Positions 17,907-26,757 of a stretch of DNA of 64,000 bases are shown one piece after another. The notes below the pieces were generated by a model. The model worked only from the letters and a program-made list of their open reading frames with translations. It was not told the DNA's origin and ran no database searches. Every line of letters starts with the position of its first letter. Position 1 is the stretch's first letter. The DNA is from Sulfobacillus benefaciens (GTDB taxonomy: Bacteria > Bacillota > Sulfobacillia > Sulfobacillales > Sulfobacillaceae), in NCBI GenBank assembly GCA_003023695.1, contig PXYW01000009.1:35110-99109 (forward strand), given 5' to 3'. The position numbers and the translations under genes are program-made.

Positions 17907-18614
17907 ATGAGTGTGGCGCGTGGCATCCCTAGCAGGAGACTTGTCCCCATAGAAGATTTGCCGCCGGTGAAAGCTCCGGTAGAAATTGAGTATGTTCCTC
18001 AGGCCGAAGATTCTCAAATGGAACGGTATTCGTCGCGGATTGTGCTGCGTGACAATGCTTACGACTATCTTGACGCCCTCCGATCAAGCGCAGGTGATGT
18101 GATTCTCGGATGGACTCTGGTCGGAAGCGAAGTCTATCTCTTATGGGGTCAAGATAGTTATTTGTACCGCTATCGAATCGTCATCGACGAGGTGTTAGAC
18201 CCTTTGCCAGCCATGCGTGTCACATACCTGACCCCTCCACGCCGTCACAATCGGCGCCGGGAATGGCGCAGCAACACTAAAATTCCTGGAAAATTCACCA
18301 AGATTGCAGGGGAACAGGAGGATCCACCAGAGACCCCGCGGATGCTACGAACGATTAGTCGCAATATCTCGTATTCAGCTATTCGCTTTTATTCCCGGCA
18401 TTCACTAAAGCCGGACACCCGCCTAAAGACACAATGGCAATTGCCGGATGGCAACGTCTTAGCGGGAGAGATGCGGGTTCTGCGAACCTTAAACGCCATC
18501 ACCGTGTATCAAGGAATTGAAGGACATGACATCGTTGCTGTTTGGGATCCGCCACTGAACGAATCCCAACTAAATTTATGGAAAGCATTTTGTGATCGTC
18601 ACCGATACGACTAA
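17907..18614 (+). CDS. PilZ domain protein (YcgR-like architecture)
   Basis: A 235-residue soluble protein. Residues about 25-105 form a beta-rich N-domain of the kind seen in YcgR proteins. A linker then holds RRHNRRREWR near 111 (the RxxxR c-di-GMP arginines), and SRNISYSAIRFYS near 152 is a variant of the D/NxSxxG motif with Ala in place of Gly. It likely senses cyclic di-GMP to tune motility or exopolysaccharide. It lies next to the EPS-initiating transferase, whose stop overlaps its own stop on the other strand. The missing Gly may weaken ligand binding. Confidence 0.62.
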   Translation: MSVARGIPSRRLVPIEDLPPVKAPVEIEYVPQAEDSQMERYSSRIVLRDNAYDYLDALRSSAGDVILGWTLVGSEVYLLWGQDSYLYRYRIVIDEVLDPLPAMRVTYLTPPRRHNRRREWRSNTKIPGKFTKIAGEQEDPPETPRMLRTISRNISYSAIRFYSRHSLKPDTRLKTQWQLPDGNVLAGEMRVLRTLNAITVYQGIEGHDIVAVWDPPLNESQLNLWKAFCDRHRYD

Positions 18615-20014
18615 TGAGCGCCCCTCTGCTGCAACACCGCAGGAATGGTTTTCACGATAATCTTTAAATCGAGCAAAAGTGACCACGACTCGATATATTG
18701 CATATCGAGCTTCATCCACTCTTGAAAGTCAATGTTATTGCGGCCTGATATCTGCCAAAGGCATGTAATGCCAGGTCTCACCGACAATCGCTTGCGGTAA
18801 TCTTCCCCATATTGGCTGACTTCAGATGGAAGCGCCGGTCGTGGGCCTACCAAACTCATATGTCCCCAGAACACATTAAAAAGTTGCGGTAATTCATCAA
18901 GACTGGTTTTACGTAACACTGCACCAATACGCGTGACTCGCGGGTCGTTTTCAATTTTAAATACCGGCCCTGACATCATGTTTAAATGATTATACTGAGA
19001 CTTTAATTCTTCGGCGTTAGGCACCATGGTGCGAAATTTGTAGCAGGGAAACGCCCGGCCATTTAGCCCGACCCGCTGTTGTACAAATAGTACCGGCGAT
19101 TTCGGGTCATCCCATTTCATCAGCGCCCAAATCAGCAGCATCAACGGCGAGGTTATGATAATGCCCACCGCGGACCCTAAGAGATCCACCGCTCGTTTGA
19201 CAATTCTACGGGACGTTTGGTGAGCACGTGAGGAGTCCACGACCAGTACCGAGTTGCCGTAGAAGTCGTAAAGGCGGGAACGATGCGCCAACGCACCCAC
19301 TTCATCCAAAATCATTCGGACTTCCTTGCCTTCCCGCCGGGCCAAACGAATAGCTTCCATCATAACATCGTCCGCCATGGGCAATGCTAAGACTACCGTG
19401 TCAACCACCGTCTCGTGAACCATTCGATATAGCCCTTGCACCGCCCGTTGCCCTGCATCTGCATCACCCAGTGGAACTTCCCAGCGAGCCGTGACAGCAA
19501 GCCCCGCTTCGGGGACCGATGCTACAGTATCGGAAAAAATTCCCACTCTCTTCGGATATCCAATAACCACAACCCGGCGCATGTCCCGGCCTGACAGCCG
19601 AAAGCGGCCTACCCCAATTTTAATCAGCCCGTGTACCATCGTCTGAAAAATCATCGATGCTACAGGCAATATCAAAAATATAATGCGGGAAAACCATGTG
19701 GCCTTAAAGATAAATATCAACATGGCCAATCCCAAGTTAATCTCTACGTTGGATAGCAGCAGTATGCCCATTTCCGCCGGAAGTTGATTCCACCGTCGAG
19801 AGTATCCACGAAAATTCAATTTCAACACAAGCCATGACAAGCCTAAAACCACGGCAGAGAACGAGTAATAGAAGGTCGCAAGGCGAACCGTGGCGACCCT
19901 GGGATTAATCCAGGTGAGATACACATGAATGGCCACTAAATATGCAATGTAGGCCGCTCCGGTATCCACCATGACCGCTAATTCGTCCCAACGATTGGTG
20001 CGTCGGCGAAACAC
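18611..20014 (-). CDS. Polyprenyl-phosphate sugar-1-phosphate transferase (EPS initiation, WbaP/CpsE type)
   Basis: About 467 residues. Four to five N-terminal membrane helices precede a CoA-binding-like Rossmann segment ([10 protein letters not shown] ... [11 protein letters not shown]). The C-terminal catalytic domain has [55 protein letters not shown] and [11 protein letters not shown]. It moves a sugar phosphate from a UDP-sugar to undecaprenyl phosphate and so starts repeat-unit assembly for the polysaccharide locus from 24.7 kb on. GTG at 20014 is chosen because GAGGAGG lies 6 bases upstream. Confidence 0.9.
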   Translation of the reverse strand: MFRRRTNRWDELAVMVDTGAAYIAYLVAIHVYLTWINPRVATVRLATFYYSFSAVVLGLSWLVLKLNFRGYSRRWNQLPAEMGILLLSNVEINLGLAMLIFIFKATWFSRIIFLILPVASMIFQTMVHGLIKIGVGRFRLSGRDMRRVVVIGYPKRVGIFSDTVASVPEAGLAVTARWEVPLGDADAGQRAVQGLYRMVHETVVDTVVLALPMADDVMMEAIRLARREGKEVRMILDEVGALAHRSRLYDFYGNSVLVVDSSRAHQTSRRIVKRAVDLLGSAVGIIITSPLMLLIWALMKWDDPKSPVLFVQQRVGLNGRAFPCYKFRTMVPNAEELKSQYNHLNMMSGPVFKIENDPRVTRIGAVLRKTSLDELPQLFNVFWGHMSLVGPRPALPSEVSQYGEDYRKRLSVRPGITCLWQISGRNNIDFQEWMKLDMQYIESWSLLLDLKIIVKTIPAVLQQRGAH

Positions 20015-20063
20015 CGTATCCCTCCTCAACAATGCCAATGGTTTTGTAAATCACAGCAATTGT

Positions 20064-20090
20064 ATTATAACAGCTTGCCTATTCATTGAA
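20064..20090 (-). promoter_or_regulatory. Candidate sigma-A promoter for the EPS initiating transferase
   Basis: On the minus strand TTCAAT (20085-20090) and TATAAT (20064-20069) are 15 bases apart, about 50 bases upstream of the chosen start. The -10 is perfect; the -35 and the spacing are weak. Confidence 0.4.
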
Positions 20091-20150
20091 GAGTGGTGAA
20101 AATAGGGTGATATCCGACACTGCAGGCAGGTGGCCTAAAATCACCCAGCC

Positions 20151-21257
20151 TTATTGCCCCAGCGTCAAGTGAAAAGGATTCTGTGCAGATTGACTATTGG
20201 GTACAATTTCGATCCAGGTTTGACCGGGATCAAAAGCCGCTTCTTTGCCATTGCTTAAATAGAAGTGAGTCGGTGTTCCGGATCCATTGTTCTTCCATAT
20301 CCCATCATAAAAGCGATGGCCCAAAAATAGCAGCGCCTTGCCTTGTCCTCTCGTATTCACACTAATCCAGCCGGTTCCAGCAGGATCATACAAATAATTT
20401 TCTGTGGTGTATTCAATGACCACATTAGACGCTATCACGGGCTGTCCTGAATTGAGTCCCATCACTTGCTGAAATCCGGTATTAGCTTCTTGGTCTTCCA
20501 CCCACCGGGTCCATCCATTCGCAGCAGGATCCCATCGCCATTGCTCCAGCGTGTTGCGCGGATTCCACTCCAAAGTAATAGTTTGGTAGGGCGGTGTGCC
20601 GCTAGACACATGGCTTACAAAAGGCCAATGGCCGGTCACACGAGGATTGCCCCAATTAGTGTCAGCTGCCTGCATCACACTAGACATATTGACAAAAAGA
20701 TTATGCGGAGCAGGACGGCTTGAGACCCGGTATCCCAAGTTGTAGGCATTGGCATCTAAGTCCAAATTATGAATATGATCCTGCGCAATGCTGGTGTACC
20801 CAGGGTCTGATGCTCCAGCGTGCGCATAAGCCGCGGGCCACTCGTGGACCAAACTGACGAAATAAGGTCGCGCAGACCGCACCGGGCCTACTTGGCTCGG
20901 AGCTTGTCCCCAAAACATCAACATAAAGCGAGAGTAATAGAAGAATTCGGTGTAGGCCTCATACACGATATCCGCAGAGTGCAGCCCATATTGCGGGCGG
21001 CCGTATTCCGTATTTTCCACCATGACAGCTACCAATGGCCCATGTTGCGGTGTCTTTAACCCAGTTAGTGGATCCAACTGCGAAGGAGGTGAGGTGATGA
21101 GGCCACCGTTGCTGTTCTGGTTACTGGGAGCCGGGACATTAGTGCTTTTAGATGTTTGATTTTTTGACGGAGAGCTTTGATGGCCACACCCTGCCAAACC
21201 ACCAGCTAGCAGCCCCGCAACAGTCGCGGCGGTCACAATTGAACGGAAAGGTTTCAA
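20151..21257 (-). CDS. DUF3048 lipoprotein (YerB-like)
   Basis: A 368-residue exported lipoprotein with a signal peptide ending in the lipobox LAGC at about residue 24, followed by a Ser/Asn-rich spacer. The body matches DUF3048: DPLTGLKTPQHGPLVAVMVENT, then RPQYGLHSADIVYEAYTEFF and VGPVRSARPYFVSLVHEW. The family is widespread in Gram-positive spore-formers; a cell-wall role has been proposed for YerB but is not settled. It is transcribed with the EPS initiating transferase direction, 112 bp upstream of it. The TTG start is preceded by AAGGAG at a slightly long spacing. Confidence 0.88.
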   Translation of the reverse strand: MKPFRSIVTAATVAGLLAGGLAGCGHQSSPSKNQTSKSTNVPAPSNQNSNGGLITSPPSQLDPLTGLKTPQHGPLVAVMVENTEYGRPQYGLHSADIVYEAYTEFFYYSRFMLMFWGQAPSQVGPVRSARPYFVSLVHEWPAAYAHAGASDPGYTSIAQDHIHNLDLDANAYNLGYRVSSRPAPHNLFVNMSSVMQAADTNWGNPRVTGHWPFVSHVSSGTPPYQTITLEWNPRNTLEQWRWDPAANGWTRWVEDQEANTGFQQVMGLNSGQPVIASNVVIEYTTENYLYDPAGTGWISVNTRGQGKALLFLGHRFYDGIWKNNGSGTPTHFYLSNGKEAAFDPGQTWIEIVPNSQSAQNPFHLTLGQ

Positions 21258-21338
21258 ATAAGTTCAACGCTCCTTAATCCATTTCCCTTATCATACCATT
21301 GCCCTGTGAATTCATCTTCTTAATAGTAGGTAAAAGAT

Positions 21339-21809
21339 TTAAGAAAAGAAATGCATTTGCTCGGTAGGATAATGAGGAACCATGCCTTCGTGTTGGGCAA
21401 TAGCCAGACGCCATTTTTTAATCAGGTCATAAGGATAGCGAGTAGGAAAAGTTCGACGAAATTGGGCAGGACGAAAACCGGCGGGTTCTATGGCAATCTC
21501 TTTTAGGATATAAAAAAAGTGCCCTGGACCCACACCAACGTCTTTGGTTGCTTCCGCTACTGCAGACAAAACAGCACTGAGCTCCAATGGCCACTCAGGA
21601 TCAAGAAAGGGATCAATCGCTGGCCCGTACGGCGGTTGAGGAACCGCCGCGCTGAAGGATTCCGCAGACTGCCAGGCAGCATAAGCCCACAATAGTACGC
21701 CAGGCGTAATCGGATGATGCAAAAATTCGCTAAAACGGGTCAAAACGTCGGAGGGAACGTAAGTGGCAGCAGCCACAATCGCCAAAGGCCATGGGTCAAG
21801 GCTACCCAT
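21339..21809 (-). CDS. Hypothetical protein
   Basis: A 156-residue protein I do not recognise, rich in aromatic and Pro residues (VPQPPYGPAIDPFLDPEWPLE). Its helical C-terminal half ends in YDLIKKWRLAIAQHEGMVPHYP. There is no signal peptide, membrane helix or metal motif. The ribosome site is weak, but codon use is like its neighbours and the frame is open throughout. It lies alone between the DUF3048 and MaoC genes. Confidence 0.45.
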   Translation of the reverse strand: MGSLDPWPLAIVAAATYVPSDVLTRFSEFLHHPITPGVLLWAYAAWQSAESFSAAVPQPPYGPAIDPFLDPEWPLELSAVLSAVAEATKDVGVGPGHFFYILKEIAIEPAGFRPAQFRRTFPTRYPYDLIKKWRLAIAQHEGMVPHYPTEQMHFFS

Positions 21810-21988
21810 ACCGAGGTCTGCAAGCCATAGCCGGCGGATATTTTATAAGGCGAGGACACACACGCAACCATTTCCCAAAATTGCTGATCCACTGTATTCC
21901 CAACCTTGCAAGTATTCTAGCTGTTCACTGCAATGATACCATTAGCATCGCAACCTAGTAATAGGCAACCCGCTAGATTTTTCCCGGA

Positions 21989-22441
21989 TCATACCGATAA
22001 AGCATTCATAGTGTCTTTATTGGCTACGAGGACACGTAGGGTCGATACCACCACTGGTTCATTAGTCTGCTTTTTCACTGTCAGCTGAGTATCAACCACT
22101 CCTCCACGTTCTTTGACAGAAAGTCCCTTAACCTCGAGTTCCACCGAAATGGTGTCGCCAATATATGTAGGAGCCACGAATCTCACGCGGTCGATCCCGT
22201 AAAAAGCCAATACCACTCCGGGTTTCATGGTCAGTAAACCGGTGGATACCGAAAGGACGAGCATGCCATGAGCAATGCGCTGCCCAAATGGTCCTTTCCG
22301 CGCCCATTCCTTGTCGGTATGAAGCGGATACCAATCGCCGCTAAACGCAGAAAACATCACTAAATCCGCCTCGGTTATGGTTCTGCCCCGTGACATCCAC
22401 ACCTCGCCCACAGTGTAGTCTTCAAAAGGTCGATCAAACAT
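21989..22441 (-). CDS. MaoC-like dehydratase (R-specific enoyl-CoA hydratase type)
   Basis: A 150-residue single hot-dog domain. The catalytic Asp/His motif appears as SGDWYPLHTDKEWA, and RIAHGMLVLSVSTGLL is the overlapping helix. Such enzymes hydrate trans-2-enoyl-CoA to (R)-3-hydroxyacyl-CoA in fatty-acid or polyester metabolism. GGGGGAA lies 7 bases before the ATG. It is the downstream partner of a short flavoprotein gene on the same strand, with no obvious pathway link between them. Confidence 0.83.
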   Translation of the reverse strand: MFDRPFEDYTVGEVWMSRGRTITEADLVMFSAFSGDWYPLHTDKEWARKGPFGQRIAHGMLVLSVSTGLLTMKPGVVLAFYGIDRVRFVAPTYIGDTISVELEVKGLSVKERGGVVDTQLTVKKQTNEPVVVSTLRVLVANKDTMNALSV

Positions 22442-22526
22442 CTATCGTTCCCCCTTCGTTTACATTTCGTCACAGGTCTTACCATCCGGGCCCCGGCATT
22501 GCCTCAATACCGGGCACCCTTAATAG

Positions 22527-23096
22527 CTACTGTTGGGGCTTAAAGACGTCGTGGTCAACATGCCGGGCACCTTCGAGTTCGCTCAACAAATTGATCGCCA
22601 CTTTGGCACCATCACCTGCTGTGATGATTGTATGCATGCTCACCCCGGCAACCGTGCCAGCGGCCCAAATTCCCGGCACAGAGGTTTTACCTTCCGGTGT
22701 TACGTCCACAACCGTCTTAATACGCGGTTCGGATCCTGGCTTGACTCGTACCCCAATGTGTTCGACCAAATCCGTGTATAGGCCTGTCGCTAAAATGATG
22801 TGCCGAGCTTCATAGGTACCCTGATCCGTATCCACGGCAAACACTTCACCGTCTTGACGAATATTCGTGACATTAGCTTTCACAATGGTTGTTCCAAGCC
22901 GCGCCGCCTGATCTTTCCCGGTGTCTACTAAATCCGGCCCGGTTATCTCCGGTACTCCATAATGGTTTTTGATGAGCGCACGGCGAGTAACACTTAAACC
23001 GTTGTCAAACATAAGCGTGCTTCTACCGGCCTTTGCCAGAAAAATAGCCGCACTGGCACCGGCTGGTCCAGCACCTACAATGATGACGTCGTACAC
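22527..23096 (-). CDS. Short thioredoxin-reductase-like FAD protein lacking the NADPH domain
   Basis: About 189 residues. It opens with the Rossmann motif DVIIVGAGPAGASAAIFLAKAG and keeps the second FAD segment TSVPGIWAAGTVAGVSMHTI near the end. The central NADP-binding domain and CxxC of thioredoxin reductase are absent, so this is one contiguous FAD domain. GTG at 23096 is chosen (AAAGGA 10 bases upstream) over the longer frame to 23150. Such single-domain TrxB relatives occur in Firmicutes; their electron partner is not known to me. Confidence 0.7.
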   Translation of the reverse strand: MYDVIIVGAGPAGASAAIFLAKAGRSTLMFDNGLSVTRRALIKNHYGVPEITGPDLVDTGKDQAARLGTTIVKANVTNIRQDGEVFAVDTDQGTYEARHIILATGLYTDLVEHIGVRVKPGSEPRIKTVVDVTPEGKTSVPGIWAAGTVAGVSMHTIITAGDGAKVAINLLSELEGARHVDHDVFKPQQ

Positions 23097-23555
23097 GTAG
23101 TGTCGTCCTTTCTGTCTCGGTGTAACACGTATAGGATAACACACCCTCATCGTTCTCTGACCAGCACTGGAATCATCAGCCCTGCAGATAACATGCAGTC
23201 ATTCAGGCCCGAGCCCATTTTTGGAAAACAACAATAGCAGAAAAAAACGCAATTAACCCGCATGACAAGTGCCTACCGTCGCCGTTCCAATTTAAAAACC
23301 ATACATTACAACTGCTTTGTTCCTGGATAATATGTGTTGCGAGTATGGTGTTGGAATCAAAAGAATGGTCCGTGGGAACTCATTGACCTTAACACAGCTT
23401 AGGATTGACCAGGTGGCGATGCAGTCATGTTTGTGCCATGGGACTTCCCCTGAGGCTCACATCATTTGCTACACTAGCAATATGGAAGCATTTTGACGCA
23501 GTATGGAACCATAAGCTAACTAAAAGACAAAGTATTCGTTGAGGAGTGAGCAGCG
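23097..23555. other. Divergent intergenic region, about 460 bp
   Basis: This spacer separates two divergent flavoprotein genes. I see no open frame with a ribosome site, no repeat and no clear terminator. It should hold the promoters of both genes, but no -35/-10 pair stands out with good spacing. Confidence 0.5.
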
Positions 23556-24713
23556 GTGAATGACGTTATCGTAATTGGGGCTGGTCCCGCAGGAAGCACG
23601 GCAGCATGGCGCTTGGCAGAGTCTGGACTTAAGGTGCTGGTCATCGAAGCCAAGACTATCCCGCGGATAAAGCCATGTGGCGGTGCCCTAACCTCTCGTG
23701 CGTTAGAGCTCCTGCCTGAGGGATTTTCGTCCTATACCAAATCCCATCCTTCTCAGTGGACGTTCAGCAATGGTCGGCGCCAAGTGACCATCACATCTTC
23801 AACTCCATATTGCCACACCGTGGAACGGCAATATTTCGACCAATGGCTGATCCAACATGCAGTGTTGCGAGGCGCGCGGTTAATTGAATCCAGTCCCGTT
23901 AACCAGATTGAACCCGTAGCCGAAGGGTACCAAGTAAACACCGAATCGGGAGCCCAGTACACCGCACGATACCTCATCGGAGCCGACGGTGGCCACGGGG
24001 TCAGCGCAAGGCTTCTGGGATTGCCGCGTGCGCAAAATGGTGCTGCCATGGAAGTCGAGCTGGAGGTTCCCGAATCTCTCTACACGAAGTTTTCGTCGCG
24101 GGTAGAAGTCGATATCGCGCAATATCCATGGGGGTATGCCTGGGTTATTCCCCGATACCCCATTTTAAACATCGGGGTGGGTTCGTTTCGCCCGAAAAAG
24201 TTGGCCTTGAAATCGCTTCTCAATAGCTATCTCAATGCCAAATTAGGAGATTTTCGGCCAAGTTCACCGCTAAAGCCGCTAGCCCATCCATTACCGTACC
24301 GGACCCGATTAGCCCCTTTGGCCCGTGGTCGCGCATTATTAGTCGGGGATGCTGCTGGGTTGATGGATGCGTTTTCCGCCGAGGGTATCTATTCGGCTTT
24401 AAGAACCGGGCATTTAGCGGCAAATGCCATCCTGTCCGCAGCCAAAGACAATTTGCCGGTAGATTCCTATAATCTTATGATTCAAACCGAGTTTTGGCCT
24501 AATCTCCGTTCTGCCATTAAAATGGCCTATCTATTTTATCCCTTGGCTAAGTTTTGGTCGGAGATATTCTTTAATGACACCCATTTGCTCGAGCAATATC
24601 TGAACGTAGCCCAAGGCACCACAACCTACCAACAGCTATTGCGTGACACAGAAATATCATTGTTGAATCATGCTAAAATTCGGTGGCCAAACCCGAGTAA
24701 CCCAGTTACTTGA
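23556..24713 (+). CDS. Geranylgeranyl-reductase-family FAD oxidoreductase
   Basis: A 385-residue flavoprotein. It begins DVIVIGAGPAGSTAAWRLAESG with the dinucleotide motif, then KPCGGALTSRALELLP, which is typical of the GGR family. RALLVGDAAGLMDAFSAEGIYSALRTG is the second FAD motif, near residue 265. The family saturates isoprenoid chains or oxidises related lipids. In this organism it may act on menaquinone or hopanoid/terpenoid side chains; the substrate is not readable from sequence. The GTG start has GAGGAGTGAG upstream. It converges with the EPS glycosyltransferase cluster, overlapping by 8 bp. Confidence 0.83.
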   Translation: MNDVIVIGAGPAGSTAAWRLAESGLKVLVIEAKTIPRIKPCGGALTSRALELLPEGFSSYTKSHPSQWTFSNGRRQVTITSSTPYCHTVERQYFDQWLIQHAVLRGARLIESSPVNQIEPVAEGYQVNTESGAQYTARYLIGADGGHGVSARLLGLPRAQNGAAMEVELEVPESLYTKFSSRVEVDIAQYPWGYAWVIPRYPILNIGVGSFRPKKLALKSLLNSYLNAKLGDFRPSSPLKPLAHPLPYRTRLAPLARGRALLVGDAAGLMDAFSAEGIYSALRTGHLAANAILSAAKDNLPVDSYNLMIQTEFWPNLRSAIKMAYLFYPLAKFWSEIFFNDTHLLEQYLNVAQGTTTYQQLLRDTEISLLNHAKIRWPNPSNPVT

Positions 24714-25821
24714 CCAGCGCGTCAATCCAAGCCCCTTTTACCCGATCCCGATCCAGAGCCCTTGCATGCTGTTTTCCCCCTAAGGCAAATGCGCTTCGAA
24801 TGCGGTCATTGCCCAGCCATTTTTGTATTCCTTCAGCCAGCGCCACCGGTTCTCCAATGCTGACAATTTTCCCCAGTGCGCCATTGGATAAGATCTCCCT
24901 GGATACGTGAGGCGCATTCGTGGCAATCACTGGGATACCAACACTCATTGCCGCATATAAATCCCACCCGGCGCCATCAAAATATTGGGGTGCCACAAAA
25001 ATTTTGGAGCGGGACAGCCATGCTCCCCACTCTTGAACCCACCCAGGAAAAAGCGCCGCAACTCCCAAAGATGCCGCCAGCTTTTCTTGCTGCGCTCTGA
25101 GTGGTCCGTCCCCCATAACCAGAAGTTTGACCGGTATCGACTGATCTTGCACCAACCGCACGGCATTAATTAAGACTTCAATTCCTTTTAAGGCTTCTAG
25201 ATGCCCCAAGCTTGAAATTACCGGAATATCGGTCTCCAAGAAAGGATGGGGAACCGGATGCTGAGCTTCGGATTGCCACTGATGAATCGGTAACGGCACG
25301 CTCACTTTGACGACACGATTTTTGGCAACCCCGTGATATTCCATCAAATCGGTGGCGGCGGCGTCAGATAAAGTAATGATCCGGTCGATTTTTGGGTATA
25401 AAGCATCAATCATCCGCCGCTGCCCACCAACATTATGCTCCCCACGGGCAGCTAAATATTCGGTTAGCGGCACATGCGCCACCATTATCAATGGGGCTCG
25501 GCCCATAACCCCGCCCATTGCTGTAACCGCTTTCAGCTCCAGATCCAGGTTTTGGTCTACAATAACCCGGTGATAACGATGATAAGCACGACGCAGGACA
25601 CCGGATATTTGCAATTTCGCAGTAAACCGTCCTTGAATCGGGGGATCCAGTACGGCAGCCCCCTCGACAGTTGATAGAAGCCCTGGTTGACTTGGCGGAT
25701 ACAATGGCAGGACATCTACCGCAACCCCGGCTTCTATGAGTAGTGGCACTACCCACTGCATCAAAATAGTTCCCGTATCGCGATCTAATGAATGGACGAC
25801 CCAGACTACGCGCATGGTCAT
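24706..25821 (-). CDS. Glycosyltransferase family 4 (GT-B fold)
   Basis: A 371-residue enzyme of the EPS cluster. The acceptor domain is N-terminal (WVVHSLDRDTGTILMQW). The C-terminal donor domain has LLVMGDGPLRAQQEKLAASL and, near 290, FDGAGWDLYAAMSVGIPVIATNAPHVSREI. The latter replaces the EGFGLxxLEAMAxGxPV motif with a divergent version. Its start overlaps the epimerase stop (ATGA), so the two are translationally coupled. It is the last gene of the minus-strand EPS operon. Sugar specificity is unknown. Confidence 0.8.
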   Translation of the reverse strand: MTMRVVWVVHSLDRDTGTILMQWVVPLLIEAGVAVDVLPLYPPSQPGLLSTVEGAAVLDPPIQGRFTAKLQISGVLRRAYHRYHRVIVDQNLDLELKAVTAMGGVMGRAPLIMVAHVPLTEYLAARGEHNVGGQRRMIDALYPKIDRIITLSDAAATDLMEYHGVAKNRVVKVSVPLPIHQWQSEAQHPVPHPFLETDIPVISSLGHLEALKGIEVLINAVRLVQDQSIPVKLLVMGDGPLRAQQEKLAASLGVAALFPGWVQEWGAWLSRSKIFVAPQYFDGAGWDLYAAMSVGIPVIATNAPHVSREILSNGALGKIVSIGEPVALAEGIQKWLGNDRIRSAFALGGKQHARALDRDRVKGAWIDALVK

Positions 25822-26744
25822 CGGATTTCGTGTCCCGTTTTCTGGAAATAGTGCCAGGTTTCCTCAATCCCCTGGGTCAAAGGCACCTGAGCACGAAATC
25901 CCCATTGCTCGGCTAGTGTAGTGGACAAAAGGCTGTCGTGGATATCGCCAATGCGGGGTTCTACCGTAAGGTATCGGACGTCTTGTCCCGACACTGCACC
26001 CAACACGTCGATAAGGTTCAAGACACTGGTAGTGGTTCCTGTGCTGACATTGTACACGGCAGATGAACCTGGATTGCCTAGCCGGTGCGAAAACGCCCGG
26101 GCGACATCTTGCACTGCAATAAAGTCCCGGGTTTGCGACCCATCACCATGCACAGTGAGTGTAGTGCCAGCGGCCAATGCCTCACAAAACATGGCTACCA
26201 CTCCCCCTTCTCCCGCAGTGCGCTGCCGTGGGCCATAGACGTTGGCCAACCGCAAAGCAATGCCGGTCATCCCATGGGTAGCTGCCCAATGGAGAAGATA
26301 TTGCTCGGCTGCCCATTTATTTAGTCCATAGAATGAAATCGGATGCAGAGGTCCCGACTCCTGCAACGGCAACGACGCCACATCGCCGTACACGGCAGCA
26401 GACGATGCCATTCGAAACTCCCGGGCACCGAGAAAGGTGGCTGTCTCCAACATCGTCAGTGTGCCTTGAAGATTCGTCCGAAGATCTTCCACGGGGTAAG
26501 TCTCCGAAAGAGGCACACTGATTTGGGCTGCCAAGTGAATCACCGCATCGACGGGCCCGACCTCATTTTTCCAGGCATCAGGCGCCAAAATGTCAGCCTC
26601 GATAAATTTCGCCTCCGGCGGCACAAACGACCGGGTTCCTGTAGACAAATTGTCGACCACGATAACTTGATCTCCCTGCGCAACTAACGCCGTTAAAAGG
26701 TGAGATCCGATAAAACCGGCACCGCCAGTCACTAAAATTTTCAT
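25818..26744 (-). CDS. NAD-dependent UDP-sugar epimerase/dehydratase (GalE-like)
   Basis: About 308 residues of extended SDR type. The NAD motif is MKILVTGGAGFIGSHLL and the acidic cofactor-binding strand is VIVVDNLSTG. Active-site residues are Ser/Thr in RMASSAAVYGD and the YxxxK pair in FYGLNKWAAEQY. RQRTAGEGGVVAMFC and HGDGSQTRDFIAVQDVA are standard for GalE relatives. ATG at 26744 is preceded by GCGAGG; the longer frame to 26840 is not credible. It supplies a UDP-sugar (perhaps UDP-galactose) for the polysaccharide. Confidence 0.88.
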   Translation of the reverse strand: MKILVTGGAGFIGSHLLTALVAQGDQVIVVDNLSTGTRSFVPPEAKFIEADILAPDAWKNEVGPVDAVIHLAAQISVPLSETYPVEDLRTNLQGTLTMLETATFLGAREFRMASSAAVYGDVASLPLQESGPLHPISFYGLNKWAAEQYLLHWAATHGMTGIALRLANVYGPRQRTAGEGGVVAMFCEALAAGTTLTVHGDGSQTRDFIAVQDVARAFSHRLGNPGSSAVYNVSTGTTTSVLNLIDVLGAVSGQDVRYLTVEPRIGDIHDSLLSTTLAEQWGFRAQVPLTQGIEETWHYFQKTGHEIR

Positions 26745-26757
26745 TATGCCTCGCTTT

